Origin: Saprospiraceae bacterium
GTDB taxonomy: Bacteria > Bacteroidota > Bacteroidia > Chitinophagales > Saprospiraceae
Assembly (NCBI GenBank): GCA_018057925.1
Contig: JAGPCT010000017.1
Location: 1-59,658 of the forward strand
DNA length: 59,658 nucleotides
Direction of reading: 5' to 3'
Part shown: one piece after another, positions 45,629-54,693 of the stretch
How positions within the stretch are numbered: the first letter of the stretch is position 1
How the letters are laid out: each line of letters begins with the position of its first letter
Notes under the pieces: model-generated
What the model was told of the DNA's origin: nothing
Seen by the model: the letters and a program-made list of their open reading frames with translations, nothing else
Database searches by the model: none
Translations under genes and position numbers: made by a program

Positions 45629-46572
45629 CGGGCATTGTAACCAAATCAACAGGTTCCTGGTATTCTGTACGATCAGAAGAAGGAGCATCTTATGAATGTC
45701 GTATCATAGGCAAATTTCGCCTCAAAAGTTTTGAATTGACCAATCCGGTCGCAGTGGGCGATACCGTACAATTTGAACTGGAAAATTCAGAAAATAGAGG
45801 TGTTATTAAGGAAATTATGCCCCGTTCCAATTATGTCGTTCGTCAATCCCCTAGAATGAAACACCATCTCCATCTGATAGCTTCCAACATAGACCAAGCT
45901 GTTATCATCGTCACAATCATTGAGCCCGATTTAAAGCCAGGCTTTATTGACCGTTACCTCTTAATGACTGAGCCACACGATATTCCCGCTATTATTGTGT
46001 TCAATAAAGTTGACTTGTATGATAAAAATGCTTTAGAACTATTGGATTATTTTACTTCCGTCTATCGACTTATTGGATATAAAACTATTGCCGTATCAGC
46101 CAAAGAAGGCACAGGCATTGAAACATTAAAACAAGAATTGACTGGACGAATTAACCTCCTCGGCGGTCAGTCGGGAGTAGGCAAAAGTAGCATTGTCAAT
46201 GCCATGTTTCCGGATTTTAATTTAAAAACAAGCCAAATCTCCGACCACAGTGGCAAAGGTGTACACACGACGACCTTCGCCGAAATGTATCTACTTAATG
46301 AGGGAGGTGCAATCATAGACACGCCCGGTATAAAAAGCCTTTCATTCAACAACCTGACTGTTCCGGATGTGGCACACAACTTCAAAGAATATTTTATCCT
46401 TTCAGCTCAATGCCGTTTCGGAGGCTCTTGCACCCATGTCAACGAACCCGGATGTGCCGTACAGTTGGCAGTAGATAATGGCGAAATCAGTGACATTCGT
46501 TATCAAAACTATTTAGCTATTGTGGGGGAACTTAACGAACAAAACTATTGGGAAAGAAAGAAAAAAATGTAA
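45625..46572 (+). CDS. rsgA: Ribosome small subunit-dependent GTPase A
   Basis: 315 residues from a GTG start that overlaps the stop of the GGGP synthase gene (GTGA). An N-terminal OB-fold (TGSWYSVRSEEGASYECRII) precedes the circularly permuted GTPase: G4 FNKVDLY, G5 VSAKEGTG, G1 GGQSGVGKSSIVN, G3 DTPGI. The C-terminal zinc knuckle is C-x6-C-x-H-x5-C (AQCRFGGSCTHVNEPGC). It matures the 30S ribosomal subunit. Confidence 0.96.
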   Translation: MTGIVTKSTGSWYSVRSEEGASYECRIIGKFRLKSFELTNPVAVGDTVQFELENSENRGVIKEIMPRSNYVVRQSPRMKHHLHLIASNIDQAVIIVTIIEPDLKPGFIDRYLLMTEPHDIPAIIVFNKVDLYDKNALELLDYFTSVYRLIGYKTIAVSAKEGTGIETLKQELTGRINLLGGQSGVGKSSIVNAMFPDFNLKTSQISDHSGKGVHTTTFAEMYLLNEGGAIIDTPGIKSLSFNNLTVPDVAHNFKEYFILSAQCRFGGSCTHVNEPGCAVQLAVDNGEISDIRYQNYLAIVGELNEQNYWERKKKM

Positions 46573-46681
46573 CGGAGTCATTTCCTCTTATTTGTTGAAT
46601 AAAGATATTATTTTCCTGATTTCATCAAACATATCTTCATTTTAGACATTACTAATACATAAACCAACGGATATCAATATC

Positions 46682-46954
46682 ATGGGCTGGAAAGAAGAAA
46701 ACAATCAATTGACAAAAGAATTTGTCTTTCCCGACTTCAAAGCCGCCATGTCTTTTATGCAATTAGTGGCATTTGAAGCAGAACGCTTAGGCCATCATCC
46801 TGAATGGATCAATGTGTATAATCGAGTTAAAATCACCTTGTGTACCCACGATGCGGGAAACATAATTACGGATTTGGATTATCAACTATCACGTGAAGCA
46901 GACCGTATTTTTCAACGATACTTTACCAACTATGACCAGCAAAGTGAAATGTAA
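46682..46954 (+). CDS. 4a-hydroxytetrahydrobiopterin dehydratase
   Basis: 90 residues, normal length for pterin-4a-carbinolamine dehydratase. The signature is complete: AAMSFMQLVAFEAERLGHHP, EWINVYNRVKITLCTHDAGN, ITDLD. It dehydrates the carbinolamine produced by aromatic amino acid hydroxylases and recycles the pterin cofactor. No hydroxylase is adjacent. Start chosen as the ATG at 46682; the frame opens only shortly before. Confidence 0.92.
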   Translation: MGWKEENNQLTKEFVFPDFKAAMSFMQLVAFEAERLGHHPEWINVYNRVKITLCTHDAGNIITDLDYQLSREADRIFQRYFTNYDQQSEM

Positions 46955-46998
46955 ATAATAGAGTATTTCTCTACACTATAATTTCTCAATAAGTCCTT

Positions 46999-48636
46999 TT
47001 AATTTGCACTCAGTATTTTGTTATACCTTATCGGATTATTCAACAATTTAATGGCTTCATCGACTTCGCTATCGTGTGAAATACTATTTAGAATCTTACC
47101 ATGTTGATTATATACACGGGACACAATATCCTTGGTAATAAAATTGCAGATTTGTTGTTTATGCTTGAGTAAAACACTTTTCTTCTCTTTTATAATCTTG
47201 GATTTCAAAGAATTTAAATCATTATTGATAGCTCCGTACAACTCATCCTTCTTCGATGAATTAATCAGTTCATTCAATTTCTTTTCAGAGTCAATCTCAA
47301 AAGGATAGTTATTCGCTTCAACATATTTCATAAAATCATCAAAATCGTTGAATACATATTGATCAGCCGGTGCAATCTTTGGATGGGTAATCATATATTG
47401 TGTCGTAAAGTTAAACACCACATAGCTATCCAATAACACCTTGATGGGGGCATCTCCTGAGTCGGGAGTGATAAAGATATCCGGAGAAACGCCTCCTCCA
47501 TCAAGTACTTTCCTGCCACCTTTTGTCCGAAATACATGTCTCTGAGAATCCGGTATATCCACCGGCTCGCCATTGTGATAAGAAACACTTTGAATACAAC
47601 GTCCGCTCGGTATATAATATTTCGAGGTTGTCAACTTCAGTTTACTGTTAAAGCCAATATCTTTCGTATTTTGGACAAGGCCTTTGCCATAAGAACGCTG
47701 ACCGATGAGAACCCCTCTGTCCAAATCCTGCAATGCACCACTAACGATTTCTGAAGCCGAAGCACTTCTCTTATTGATCAACACCACTACAGGCAGTTTC
47801 TGATCTAGTGCTGGTCCCCGAGTTGAAAACACCTTATCCCAATCCCTTACCTTACCTCTTGTGCTGACCACTTCAACATTAGCGCCGACAAATAGATTGA
47901 CAATATTCACAGCTTCGATCAACAATCCTCCTCCATTGTCCCTCAAGTCGAGAATCAGACCCTTTAATTCAGGATCATCATTTTTTAGCTTTGTTATGGC
48001 GGCGCCAATGTTCTTGGCAGCATCCTGTGTAAAGCTCGTCAACACAACATAACCAACATGGTTTTTAACCATTCCGGAATAAGGTACATTGCTCATTTTT
48101 ATTTCACCGCGATTGACTTTAAACGTTTTTATCTCCTTTGTTCCAGGCCGCTTAATTTCTAACGTAACGGCAGATCCGGGCACACCACGAAGTAAGACAC
48201 CGAGGTCTTCACTGCTCTTACCTTTTGCCGACTGTCCATCGATAGAAAGGATGATATCTCCGGCTTTAAGTCCGGCTTCGAAGGCGGGATAACCTTCGTA
48301 AGGCTCAACTATGGTTATTTCGTCGCCGATAGACTGGACATTGGCTCCAATGCCTTCGTATTTGCCTTCAGAGAGATAACGCCATGTTTCAATCTGTGTC
48401 TCACTAAAATAGTTGGTATAAGGATCCAAGGTCTCGACCATAGCATCGATCCCCACCTTCATCAACTTGTTTGGGTCAATATCGTCCACATAATAGGTAT
48501 TTAACTCTTTATACAGATTGGAAAAGATTTCCAGATTCTTCGATATTTCAAACAATTTGTCATTGTTATATACACCGGCCCCTAAGCTCAGAAACCCAAT
48601 GATACTGATGGCTGCAATGATGGAATATTTTTTCAT
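46999..48636 (-). CDS. S41 family carboxyl-terminal processing protease
   Basis: 545 residues. N-terminal signal anchor (SIIAAISIIGFLSLGAGVY). A helical region with TNYFSETQIETWRYLSEG precedes a PDZ domain (about 95-165: GYPAFEAGLKAGDIILSIDG). The protease core has LKGLILDLRDNGGGLL, the catalytic Ser in KRSASASEIVSGALQDL (about 292) and the Lys in RSYGKGLVQ (about 315), the Ser-Lys dyad of Ctp/tail-specific proteases. The last 120 residues (DFDDFMKYVEANNYPF) form a helical C-terminal extension usual in Bacteroidota. It degrades or trims periplasmic proteins at their C-termini. A shortened family A copy begins 22 bases upstream. Confidence 0.93.
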   Translation of the reverse strand: MKKYSIIAAISIIGFLSLGAGVYNNDKLFEISKNLEIFSNLYKELNTYYVDDIDPNKLMKVGIDAMVETLDPYTNYFSETQIETWRYLSEGKYEGIGANVQSIGDEITIVEPYEGYPAFEAGLKAGDIILSIDGQSAKGKSSEDLGVLLRGVPGSAVTLEIKRPGTKEIKTFKVNRGEIKMSNVPYSGMVKNHVGYVVLTSFTQDAAKNIGAAITKLKNDDPELKGLILDLRDNGGGLLIEAVNIVNLFVGANVEVVSTRGKVRDWDKVFSTRGPALDQKLPVVVLINKRSASASEIVSGALQDLDRGVLIGQRSYGKGLVQNTKDIGFNSKLKLTTSKYYIPSGRCIQSVSYHNGEPVDIPDSQRHVFRTKGGRKVLDGGGVSPDIFITPDSGDAPIKVLLDSYVVFNFTTQYMITHPKIAPADQYVFNDFDDFMKYVEANNYPFEIDSEKKLNELINSSKKDELYGAINNDLNSLKSKIIKEKKSVLLKHKQQICNFITKDIVSRVYNQHGKILNSISHDSEVDEAIKLLNNPIRYNKILSAN

Positions 48637-48657
48637 CTCTCTATTTTATACGTTATA

Positions 48658-48748
48658 CCCGAATTCCGCAGTATAGGTTTTGAAAAACCGTATAGTGCTG
48701 ATTACGAGTCGTAAATCGATTCCGCATTTGTCTAATGCGGAATTTGGG
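48658..48748 (+). repeat. Family A element, internally deleted copy (91 bp)
   Basis: Both termini are intact (CCCGAATTCCGC and GCGGAATTTGGG). The whole central hairpin is missing: GTGCTGATTACGAGTCGTAA joins sequence that in full copies lies about 55 bases apart. Flanks TTATA and TTAAA match 4 of 5. Confidence 0.93.
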
Positions 48749-48852
48749 TTAAAGGTAGATAAATACAAACGGATAATCGTATCATAATGATATTAACGTT
48801 TCTTTTTTTCCGTTATTTTAACAAATGATGACAAAACTTTTAGTGTGATGTC

Positions 48853-49353
48853 TCAAAATTCAAACTTTAGTGACTTTTCAGGATACGTCAGCTTGTTGGT
48901 GATTCTTTTTCCTTGAACAATAAAATGAACGATTCCCACTTGATCTGTATATGCCTCATAAGCCAATGTATTTTGAATTTCAATTTTCTTAGGAACTTCA
49001 GCCATCGGATGTTCCAAATAAACATTGACTGATTCATGATCTATTTCATAACCGAGGCAGGATAAATCCAACCACTTACCATTAACATTGACAGCGAGAT
49101 GCGTTTTCAAATATTTTGGAACCAACAAATTCATCTGTTTGGTGAGCTTCAAATCCGTAAAATCAGCTTTCTGGTTAAAAAAGAGATTTAGCGCTCTTTC
49201 AAAATCATCCGTGAAGATCTTACACGTAACCTCTAAATTTTTGTCTGTTTGATTGTAATTAAATTCTGTGTTGCTGACATGAAATGGATGATCAACGCCG
49301 TGCGAAATAACAGGAATCCATGAAGCAACTATCATCCAGATTAAATTTATCAC
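48853..49353 (-). CDS. DUF6702 family protein
   Basis: 166 residues from a GTG start overlapping the stop of the GH3-beta-lactamase gene (GTGA). A hydrophobic N-terminus (MINLIWMIVASWIPVIS) is probably a signal peptide. The mature part begins HPFHVSNTEFNYNQTDKNLE and VTCKIFTDDFERAL, the recognisable start of the DUF6702 family in Bacteroidota. It ends in a beta-rich stretch. The function is unknown; the gene is the last of a three-gene coupled operon. Confidence 0.85.
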   Translation of the reverse strand: MINLIWMIVASWIPVISHGVDHPFHVSNTEFNYNQTDKNLEVTCKIFTDDFERALNLFFNQKADFTDLKLTKQMNLLVPKYLKTHLAVNVNGKWLDLSCLGYEIDHESVNVYLEHPMAEVPKKIEIQNTLAYEAYTDQVGIVHFIVQGKRITNKLTYPEKSLKFEF

Positions 49354-52328
49354 AGGGAAGCATTTAAGTCGTTACTGTGGTCAAATTTACTCATGGCTTC
49401 ATACGTAATAGCGTGGGCTTTCATCCTGTAATTACGGCGTTCCAATAAGTTGTTATCCATGGTTGGGTAGGTTCTATTGGACAAAAATACAAAGATGAGC
49501 TTGGATTGCGGGTCAGCCCAAACTGAAGTCCCAGTAAACCCAAGATGCCCAAAGGTAAATCGGCTTGCCTTAGCTGTAACATTTTGTGTGTAGCTCCAGT
49601 CAGTTTGTGGCATATCGAATCCAATTCCTCTCCTTGTGCCGGCAGGATGTCGCGTGGTAAAGAGTTTGACCGTCTCCGGCTTGAGATAGCGGAAGCCTCC
49701 GTATTCACCTCCATTGACCAACATCTGCATCAAAGTACCAAGGTGCAATGCATTGCTAAATAAGCCGGCATGTCCCGATACTCCGCCCAACATAGCAGCA
49801 GCCATATCATGTACATTACCTTCCAGCACTTGCTGCCTAAAGTAGCGATCATCTTCACTAGGTGCAATATCCTTCATCGGAAATTTTTCCAATGGCCTGA
49901 ATGTCATTGTATAAAGTCCCATGGGCTTATAAAAAATGCCATCCAAATACCTATCCATTGGCTCTTGAACTACATTCTCGATAGCCTTTCGAAGCATAAT
50001 AAATCCCAAATCAGAATACTTGTAATCATTGCTCTGTAAATTCTGACATTGAATGATTTGATTCCATATTGTATTGACATAGTCTGTCTTCATATACAAT
50101 CGTTGGGCAACTTTGATGCCATACTGTTGACTACTTTTAGAATCATATATCAAGGCGGAAGGGCGCGTTCGATTTCCATCATTTACAAGTGTCTCCTTAT
50201 AAAATGGCAGCCATGGGAAAAGCCCTGCACGGTGTGCCATGACATCTCTGATCGCCATAAACTCTTTATTAGACCCTCGCAGTTCCGGAAGATAATTACC
50301 TAAGAACTTATATATATCCAGCCTGCCTTCTTCATATAGCTTCATGATACCTATCGTTGTAGCAGCTATCTTGGTAATTGAGGCGAGATCATACAACGTA
50401 TTCGCTTGGACAGGATGGGTATTAGATTTATAGGTATAACCACCAAACTGTTTGTTATAGACTACTTTTCCATTTTTTATAACGAGCATTTCGCATCCCG
50501 GTGCTGCTTGTCTTTTAATCAGGTCGTCAGCCAGGTTATCCAGCTTCACCAATACCTCAGAATTTAAACCCACGCTCTCCGGCTCTCCAAAACTCAGGCG
50601 TATGACCATCGGCTGATCAATCCCGCTTTCAAAGGGATAGGGCAATGCTGTGACCGGCAACTTGCCACTTATGGGCAAGCCACCAAAGACTGCTTGTATA
50701 GCCAATGATTGTGTTATTGAGTCATCGTTGTATGCACATAAGACGGCATCAGGTGCAACAAAATTACTCAAAGCATAAGGATTGCCATAAGAAACCAACA
50801 CAACTTTGGTCTTCGTGGAAAGTTGATTAATCAACTTCGTTGCCTGACTATTTATCTTATAATTGTCTTTAAACGAATTATTCATGCCTACCATTCCAAC
50901 AATAACGATATTAGCATGGGATAAATCATTCAACAGGTCGGAATCTCTGTCTTTACCATAGACATAGTGCTGAGCCTTACAATAAGCATCAACCTGATAT
51001 TGAAAAGGTACCCTCTCCGTTGACCCTACGACAAGTGTTGCTATTTTACATTGAATATTTTCAATTGGAATCGTGTTATCCTTATTCTTTACGAGCGTCA
51101 AAGCTTGTTCAATCAACTTTTGATTAATCGTCTTTGCCTCACTATTGATAAGGTCTGACTGTAGATTATTAGTGGATATGCTGACCGGTTGAGTCAAGCC
51201 AAAGCGATATTTGGCATCCAGTATTTTGCGGACGCTCTCATCGATACGATCCATTGATAAACGCCCCTCTTTCAATGCCTTTTTTATGGCAGCCACAGAT
51301 ATTGCGACATCTTCAGAAAGAAGCAACACATCTACTCCGGCATTCAGGGCTTTCACTTCAATTTCACCTTTGGCGAAGTTTTTCGTTACACCTTTCATAT
51401 CTAAGGCATCGGTGAAGACTAAACCTGAAAACCCAAGTTTTTCTTTTAAAAACCCGGTAATAATAGGCTTAGACAGGGACGCCGGAGTCTTGGCTGCCGT
51501 ATCCAGAGCCGGCACAACAAGGTGTCCTATCATTACACTCTGAACGCCTTGATTCACCATAACTTTAAAGGGGTACATTTCCAATGATTCGAGTCGTTGA
51601 CGATCAAATGGAAGGACCGGTACATCATAATGTGAGTCAACATTGGTATCTCCATGTCCCGGGAAGTGCTTGGCACAAGCCATTACGCCAGCCGACTGCA
51701 TACCCAGCATATACATGTAAGCTTTTTGTGCTACTAAATATTTATTCTCGCTAAAAGAACGTGTACCGATCACTGGATTCCGCACATTGTTGTTGACATC
51801 AACAGTAGGCGCAAAGTTAATATGTACACCCAATCGAAGCAATTCCCTTGCCACTTCTCGTCCAAACTGATAGATAATCCTATTATCCTGAATAGCACCC
51901 ATAGTCATCTGTCGAGGAAAATTCACAACTCCCGTTTTAAAGCGCATTGCAGGGCCCCACTCAGCATCCATAGATAGCATAAGAGGTACGGGAGACGCTA
52001 ATTTCTGGTATTCATTGGTAAGTTCTATTTGTTTTTCGGCAGTACCTTGAAAGAAACACAAGCCTCCGATTTTGTAGGTTGTGATTAGGTGTTTGATGCT
52101 TCGAATGTGATCTGCTCCCTTATCAGAATGTGCCCTTACCATAAAGAGTTGCCCAATTTTCTCATCAAGGGTCATTGACTTCATGATTGAATCGACCCAT
52201 TGCTGTTGGCTCTGAAGTAAAACACCTTTTACGGGAGGTTTTTGCTCTGCTGATATGCCGCTTATGGCGACACATGCCAACATTATAAAACCAAGGGATA
52301 ATAACTTTATGATACTTTTATTTTTCAC
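49350..52328 (-). CDS. GH3 beta-N-acetylglucosaminidase fused to a serine beta-lactamase-like domain
   Basis: 992 residues from a GTG start overlapping the preceding TMTC-like gene (GTGA). Signal peptide 1-26. Residues about 35-400 form the GH3 catalytic domain with the NagZ-type loop CAKHFPGHGDTNVDSHYD (about 213) and the nucleophile Asp in VFTDALDMKG (about 306), followed by a C-terminal alpha/beta domain to about 560. Residues about 585-980 are a class C beta-lactamase/DD-peptidase fold: Ser-x-x-Lys in YDLASITKIAATT (about 651), YSDLGF as the Tyr motif and a late FGHLGFTGTS. Both halves point to peptidoglycan turnover in the periplasm. The fusion is a known Bacteroidota form. Confidence 0.92.
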   Translation of the reverse strand: MKNKSIIKLLSLGFIMLACVAISGISAEQKPPVKGVLLQSQQQWVDSIMKSMTLDEKIGQLFMVRAHSDKGADHIRSIKHLITTYKIGGLCFFQGTAEKQIELTNEYQKLASPVPLMLSMDAEWGPAMRFKTGVVNFPRQMTMGAIQDNRIIYQFGREVARELLRLGVHINFAPTVDVNNNVRNPVIGTRSFSENKYLVAQKAYMYMLGMQSAGVMACAKHFPGHGDTNVDSHYDVPVLPFDRQRLESLEMYPFKVMVNQGVQSVMIGHLVVPALDTAAKTPASLSKPIITGFLKEKLGFSGLVFTDALDMKGVTKNFAKGEIEVKALNAGVDVLLLSEDVAISVAAIKKALKEGRLSMDRIDESVRKILDAKYRFGLTQPVSISTNNLQSDLINSEAKTINQKLIEQALTLVKNKDNTIPIENIQCKIATLVVGSTERVPFQYQVDAYCKAQHYVYGKDRDSDLLNDLSHANIVIVGMVGMNNSFKDNYKINSQATKLINQLSTKTKVVLVSYGNPYALSNFVAPDAVLCAYNDDSITQSLAIQAVFGGLPISGKLPVTALPYPFESGIDQPMVIRLSFGEPESVGLNSEVLVKLDNLADDLIKRQAAPGCEMLVIKNGKVVYNKQFGGYTYKSNTHPVQANTLYDLASITKIAATTIGIMKLYEEGRLDIYKFLGNYLPELRGSNKEFMAIRDVMAHRAGLFPWLPFYKETLVNDGNRTRPSALIYDSKSSQQYGIKVAQRLYMKTDYVNTIWNQIIQCQNLQSNDYKYSDLGFIMLRKAIENVVQEPMDRYLDGIFYKPMGLYTMTFRPLEKFPMKDIAPSEDDRYFRQQVLEGNVHDMAAAMLGGVSGHAGLFSNALHLGTLMQMLVNGGEYGGFRYLKPETVKLFTTRHPAGTRRGIGFDMPQTDWSYTQNVTAKASRFTFGHLGFTGTSVWADPQSKLIFVFLSNRTYPTMDNNLLERRNYRMKAHAITYEAMSKFDHSNDLNASL

Positions 52329-54313
52329 TTATTCAATCTTTTCTGAAGCGAAGGATCCTTTCTAATCGCTTCTGAATGGTAATAATTGGCTTTTTCCATG
52401 TCACCTACATTGGCATAAGCACTTCCAAGGTCAAACATATAGAATGCGTCATCCGGCTTTGCGTCCAAGGCAGCTTGAAAATATTTAATCGCCTCCCGTG
52501 CTTGTCCCGACATACCGGTCGCCACACCCATAAGTCGGTTTGTTTCAGGGTCTTTGGCATCTATTTCCAATGACTTTTGAAGCATTTCTTTTGCCTTAGG
52601 CAGATTCCCTTCTACCTCACCGGCCTTCCGCCCCATCTCCTTGTACATCTTCGCCATATTGGAACGTGCATCCCGAAAATCCGGATTATACTTCAACGCA
52701 AATTGGTAATATTCCAATGCTTTCTCATAGTTATTTTGATAAACATACGAATTTCCCAAAAGTAAATATGCATTGGCATAAGCTGGATGGATTTCTATTG
52801 CTTTGAGCAAATATTGTTGAGCCCGCTCTACCATCTCTCGCTTGACCTCCGGCTTCTCAACATGTACACTGCTGTCCAAAAGCACACCACCTGCGGCATT
52901 CAACATCTTGGCACTCTTATCAGAAACCTGCACATCGGTCGTAAACAACGTGTAATTGTCGCTCCAATCTTTATTGCGAGCCACCGTTTTAATGCCCAAA
53001 ATTAATATTATCGCCACTAAAACAAGATTAATTCGATAATTTAAACTTCCTTTAACAATATATCTATCAATTAACCAACTGACTATCAGCACAAAACCGA
53101 TGGATGGTATAAATAAAAAACGCTCTGACATTAAAGTCCCAACAGGAAATGGAATATTAGACATGGGAAACAAAGCAATCAGGTAAAAAAGTATGCCATA
53201 GACGACTACCTCTTTTCTCTTGAACCTAACTATACAGATAATAATGGCAGCAACGTACAATAACATCCCTAATATAGCTTTCCAGTCTGACCAAGTCGCT
53301 AAAGCTATTTGTTTAGGATAATAATCACTCGTCAATGGATGAGGAAAGCAAAGAAGTGCAATGTATTTGAGCATCGTTACAGCTATGGTTGCCATCTTGA
53401 TGGACAAACTAACCGGCAAATAGCCATTGGTCTCCCAGTAAAGGAAAGGATTATTCATCAACTCCATGATTGGTCCTGCCTTGGGTGCAGACCCAAGCAC
53501 CGCATATCGAATTACAACATAGGCTATTACCATCAAAATCGGTAAAACCATCGTTTTGACCAATTTACGGATAGATGCATCATAAAAAAACCATGCAGCT
53601 AACGGCGTGAGCGCAATAAAAACAATGCCGTTTTCTTTGGCCAACAATGCCAGAAACCAAAAGCATGATGCCAAAATTGACGGCAACAACTTGTTCGTTT
53701 CTATTGATTTCAGATATTGCATCATGCCCAACAATCCCAACATACAAGCCATTATTTCATCCCGCCCTTTGATATTGGCTACTACTTCGGTATGTATTGG
53801 ATGAATTGCAAAAATCAACGCACTAAAAAAAGCAATTATCAATGCCCTTTCCTCGCCCAGTCGACGTCTCATTAAATTTTTGATTACATAAAACAAAAGC
53901 ATACAGGTCAAGGCAAAATAAAGAATATTCATCACATGAAAAACAATCGGGTAAAATCCAAAAATCTGACCTTCGACAGCAAATAAAGCCAACGAAAGCG
54001 GCCTGTACCGACCACCTTCCACAAGATGACCCTTTCCTTCTTCTTTAAAGAAGCCGTAAAAAGTATCATGCCCAAATATTCCTTTTAATCCCTTGAAACC
54101 TTGAACTGTATATTGATTCTCCGAAATGACAATGGCGTCGTCCATAACATAAGCACCAGATATACTGTTTACATAATACAACAAGGCTACAATGCCTATT
54201 AAGTAAGGAATCACAGACCAAGCTCGACGCATTGATAAGCTACTTTGTCTATTATCAGTTATTATTTGAGTATTCACTTGCTTTGAGACCTTAGTATGTT
54301 TGGTTTTTGACAT
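52325..54313 (-). CDS. TMTC-like polytopic membrane protein with TPR domain
   Basis: 662 residues. About ten to eleven membrane segments occupy 30-440. An early luminal motif YVMDDAIVISEN (about 53-64) and IHPIHTEVVANIKGRDEIMA are typical of DUF1736/TMTC-type O-mannosyltransferase-like proteins of the GT-C class. MSERFLFIPSIGFVLIVSWL closes the membrane part. Residues about 470-660 are TPR repeats (AYANAYLLLGNSYVYQNNYE, ALEYYQFALKYNPDFRDARS, EAIKYFQAALDAKPDDAFYM). A lipid-linked sugar transferase acting on secreted protein is inferred. First gene of a three-gene operon with 4-base overlaps. Confidence 0.87.
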   Translation of the reverse strand: MSKTKHTKVSKQVNTQIITDNRQSSLSMRRAWSVIPYLIGIVALLYYVNSISGAYVMDDAIVISENQYTVQGFKGLKGIFGHDTFYGFFKEEGKGHLVEGGRYRPLSLALFAVEGQIFGFYPIVFHVMNILYFALTCMLLFYVIKNLMRRRLGEERALIIAFFSALIFAIHPIHTEVVANIKGRDEIMACMLGLLGMMQYLKSIETNKLLPSILASCFWFLALLAKENGIVFIALTPLAAWFFYDASIRKLVKTMVLPILMVIAYVVIRYAVLGSAPKAGPIMELMNNPFLYWETNGYLPVSLSIKMATIAVTMLKYIALLCFPHPLTSDYYPKQIALATWSDWKAILGMLLYVAAIIICIVRFKRKEVVVYGILFYLIALFPMSNIPFPVGTLMSERFLFIPSIGFVLIVSWLIDRYIVKGSLNYRINLVLVAIILILGIKTVARNKDWSDNYTLFTTDVQVSDKSAKMLNAAGGVLLDSSVHVEKPEVKREMVERAQQYLLKAIEIHPAYANAYLLLGNSYVYQNNYEKALEYYQFALKYNPDFRDARSNMAKMYKEMGRKAGEVEGNLPKAKEMLQKSLEIDAKDPETNRLMGVATGMSGQAREAIKYFQAALDAKPDDAFYMFDLGSAYANVGDMEKANYYHSEAIRKDPSLQKRLNK

Positions 54314-54363
54314 AAATGGATAGAAAATTAATCGAATACAAAAAGTTGAAATTTAGCTATAAC

Positions 54364-54472
54364 CCCGAATTCAGCAATAAAGGTTTTTTTATACCGTATA
54401 GTGCTTATTATGAAGGTCTTCCCAATGTACGAATCGTTTATCGATTCAGCATGTTCTAATACTGAATTTGGG
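54364..54472 (+). repeat. Family A element, internally deleted copy (109 bp)
   Basis: CCCGAATTCAGC at the left, TGAATTTGGG at the right. GTACGAATCGTTT is joined directly to ATCGATTC, so the central hairpin is lost. Flanks ATAAC and TTAAA do not match well. It lies between pckA and the TMTC-like gene. Confidence 0.9.
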
Positions 54473-54593
54473 TTAAATATTGGAAAAATTTCAGATATGC
54501 AAAAATAAAAATAGGTAAGTGGGTATTGAACGAAGACCAACATTATTTAAAAATTAAGCATTTACCCATTTCTTCTTACCTAAAGCATAAACA

Positions 54594-54627
54594 AAAGAGC
54601 GCCACCCCATTCGGTATGACGCTCTTT
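54594..54627 (-). terminator. Intrinsic terminator of pckA
   Basis: On the minus strand AAAGAGCG...ACC pairs with GG...CGCTCTTT (54594-54627) around GAAT, with a few internal mismatches, then TTGTTT. It starts about 67 bases after the pckA stop codon. Confidence 0.8.
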
Positions 54628-54693
54628 AATTTCATCTATTTAGCCCATCTAAACAAAATGCTCTAACTCTTTAACAAAGTCCTAAAAGCTATT

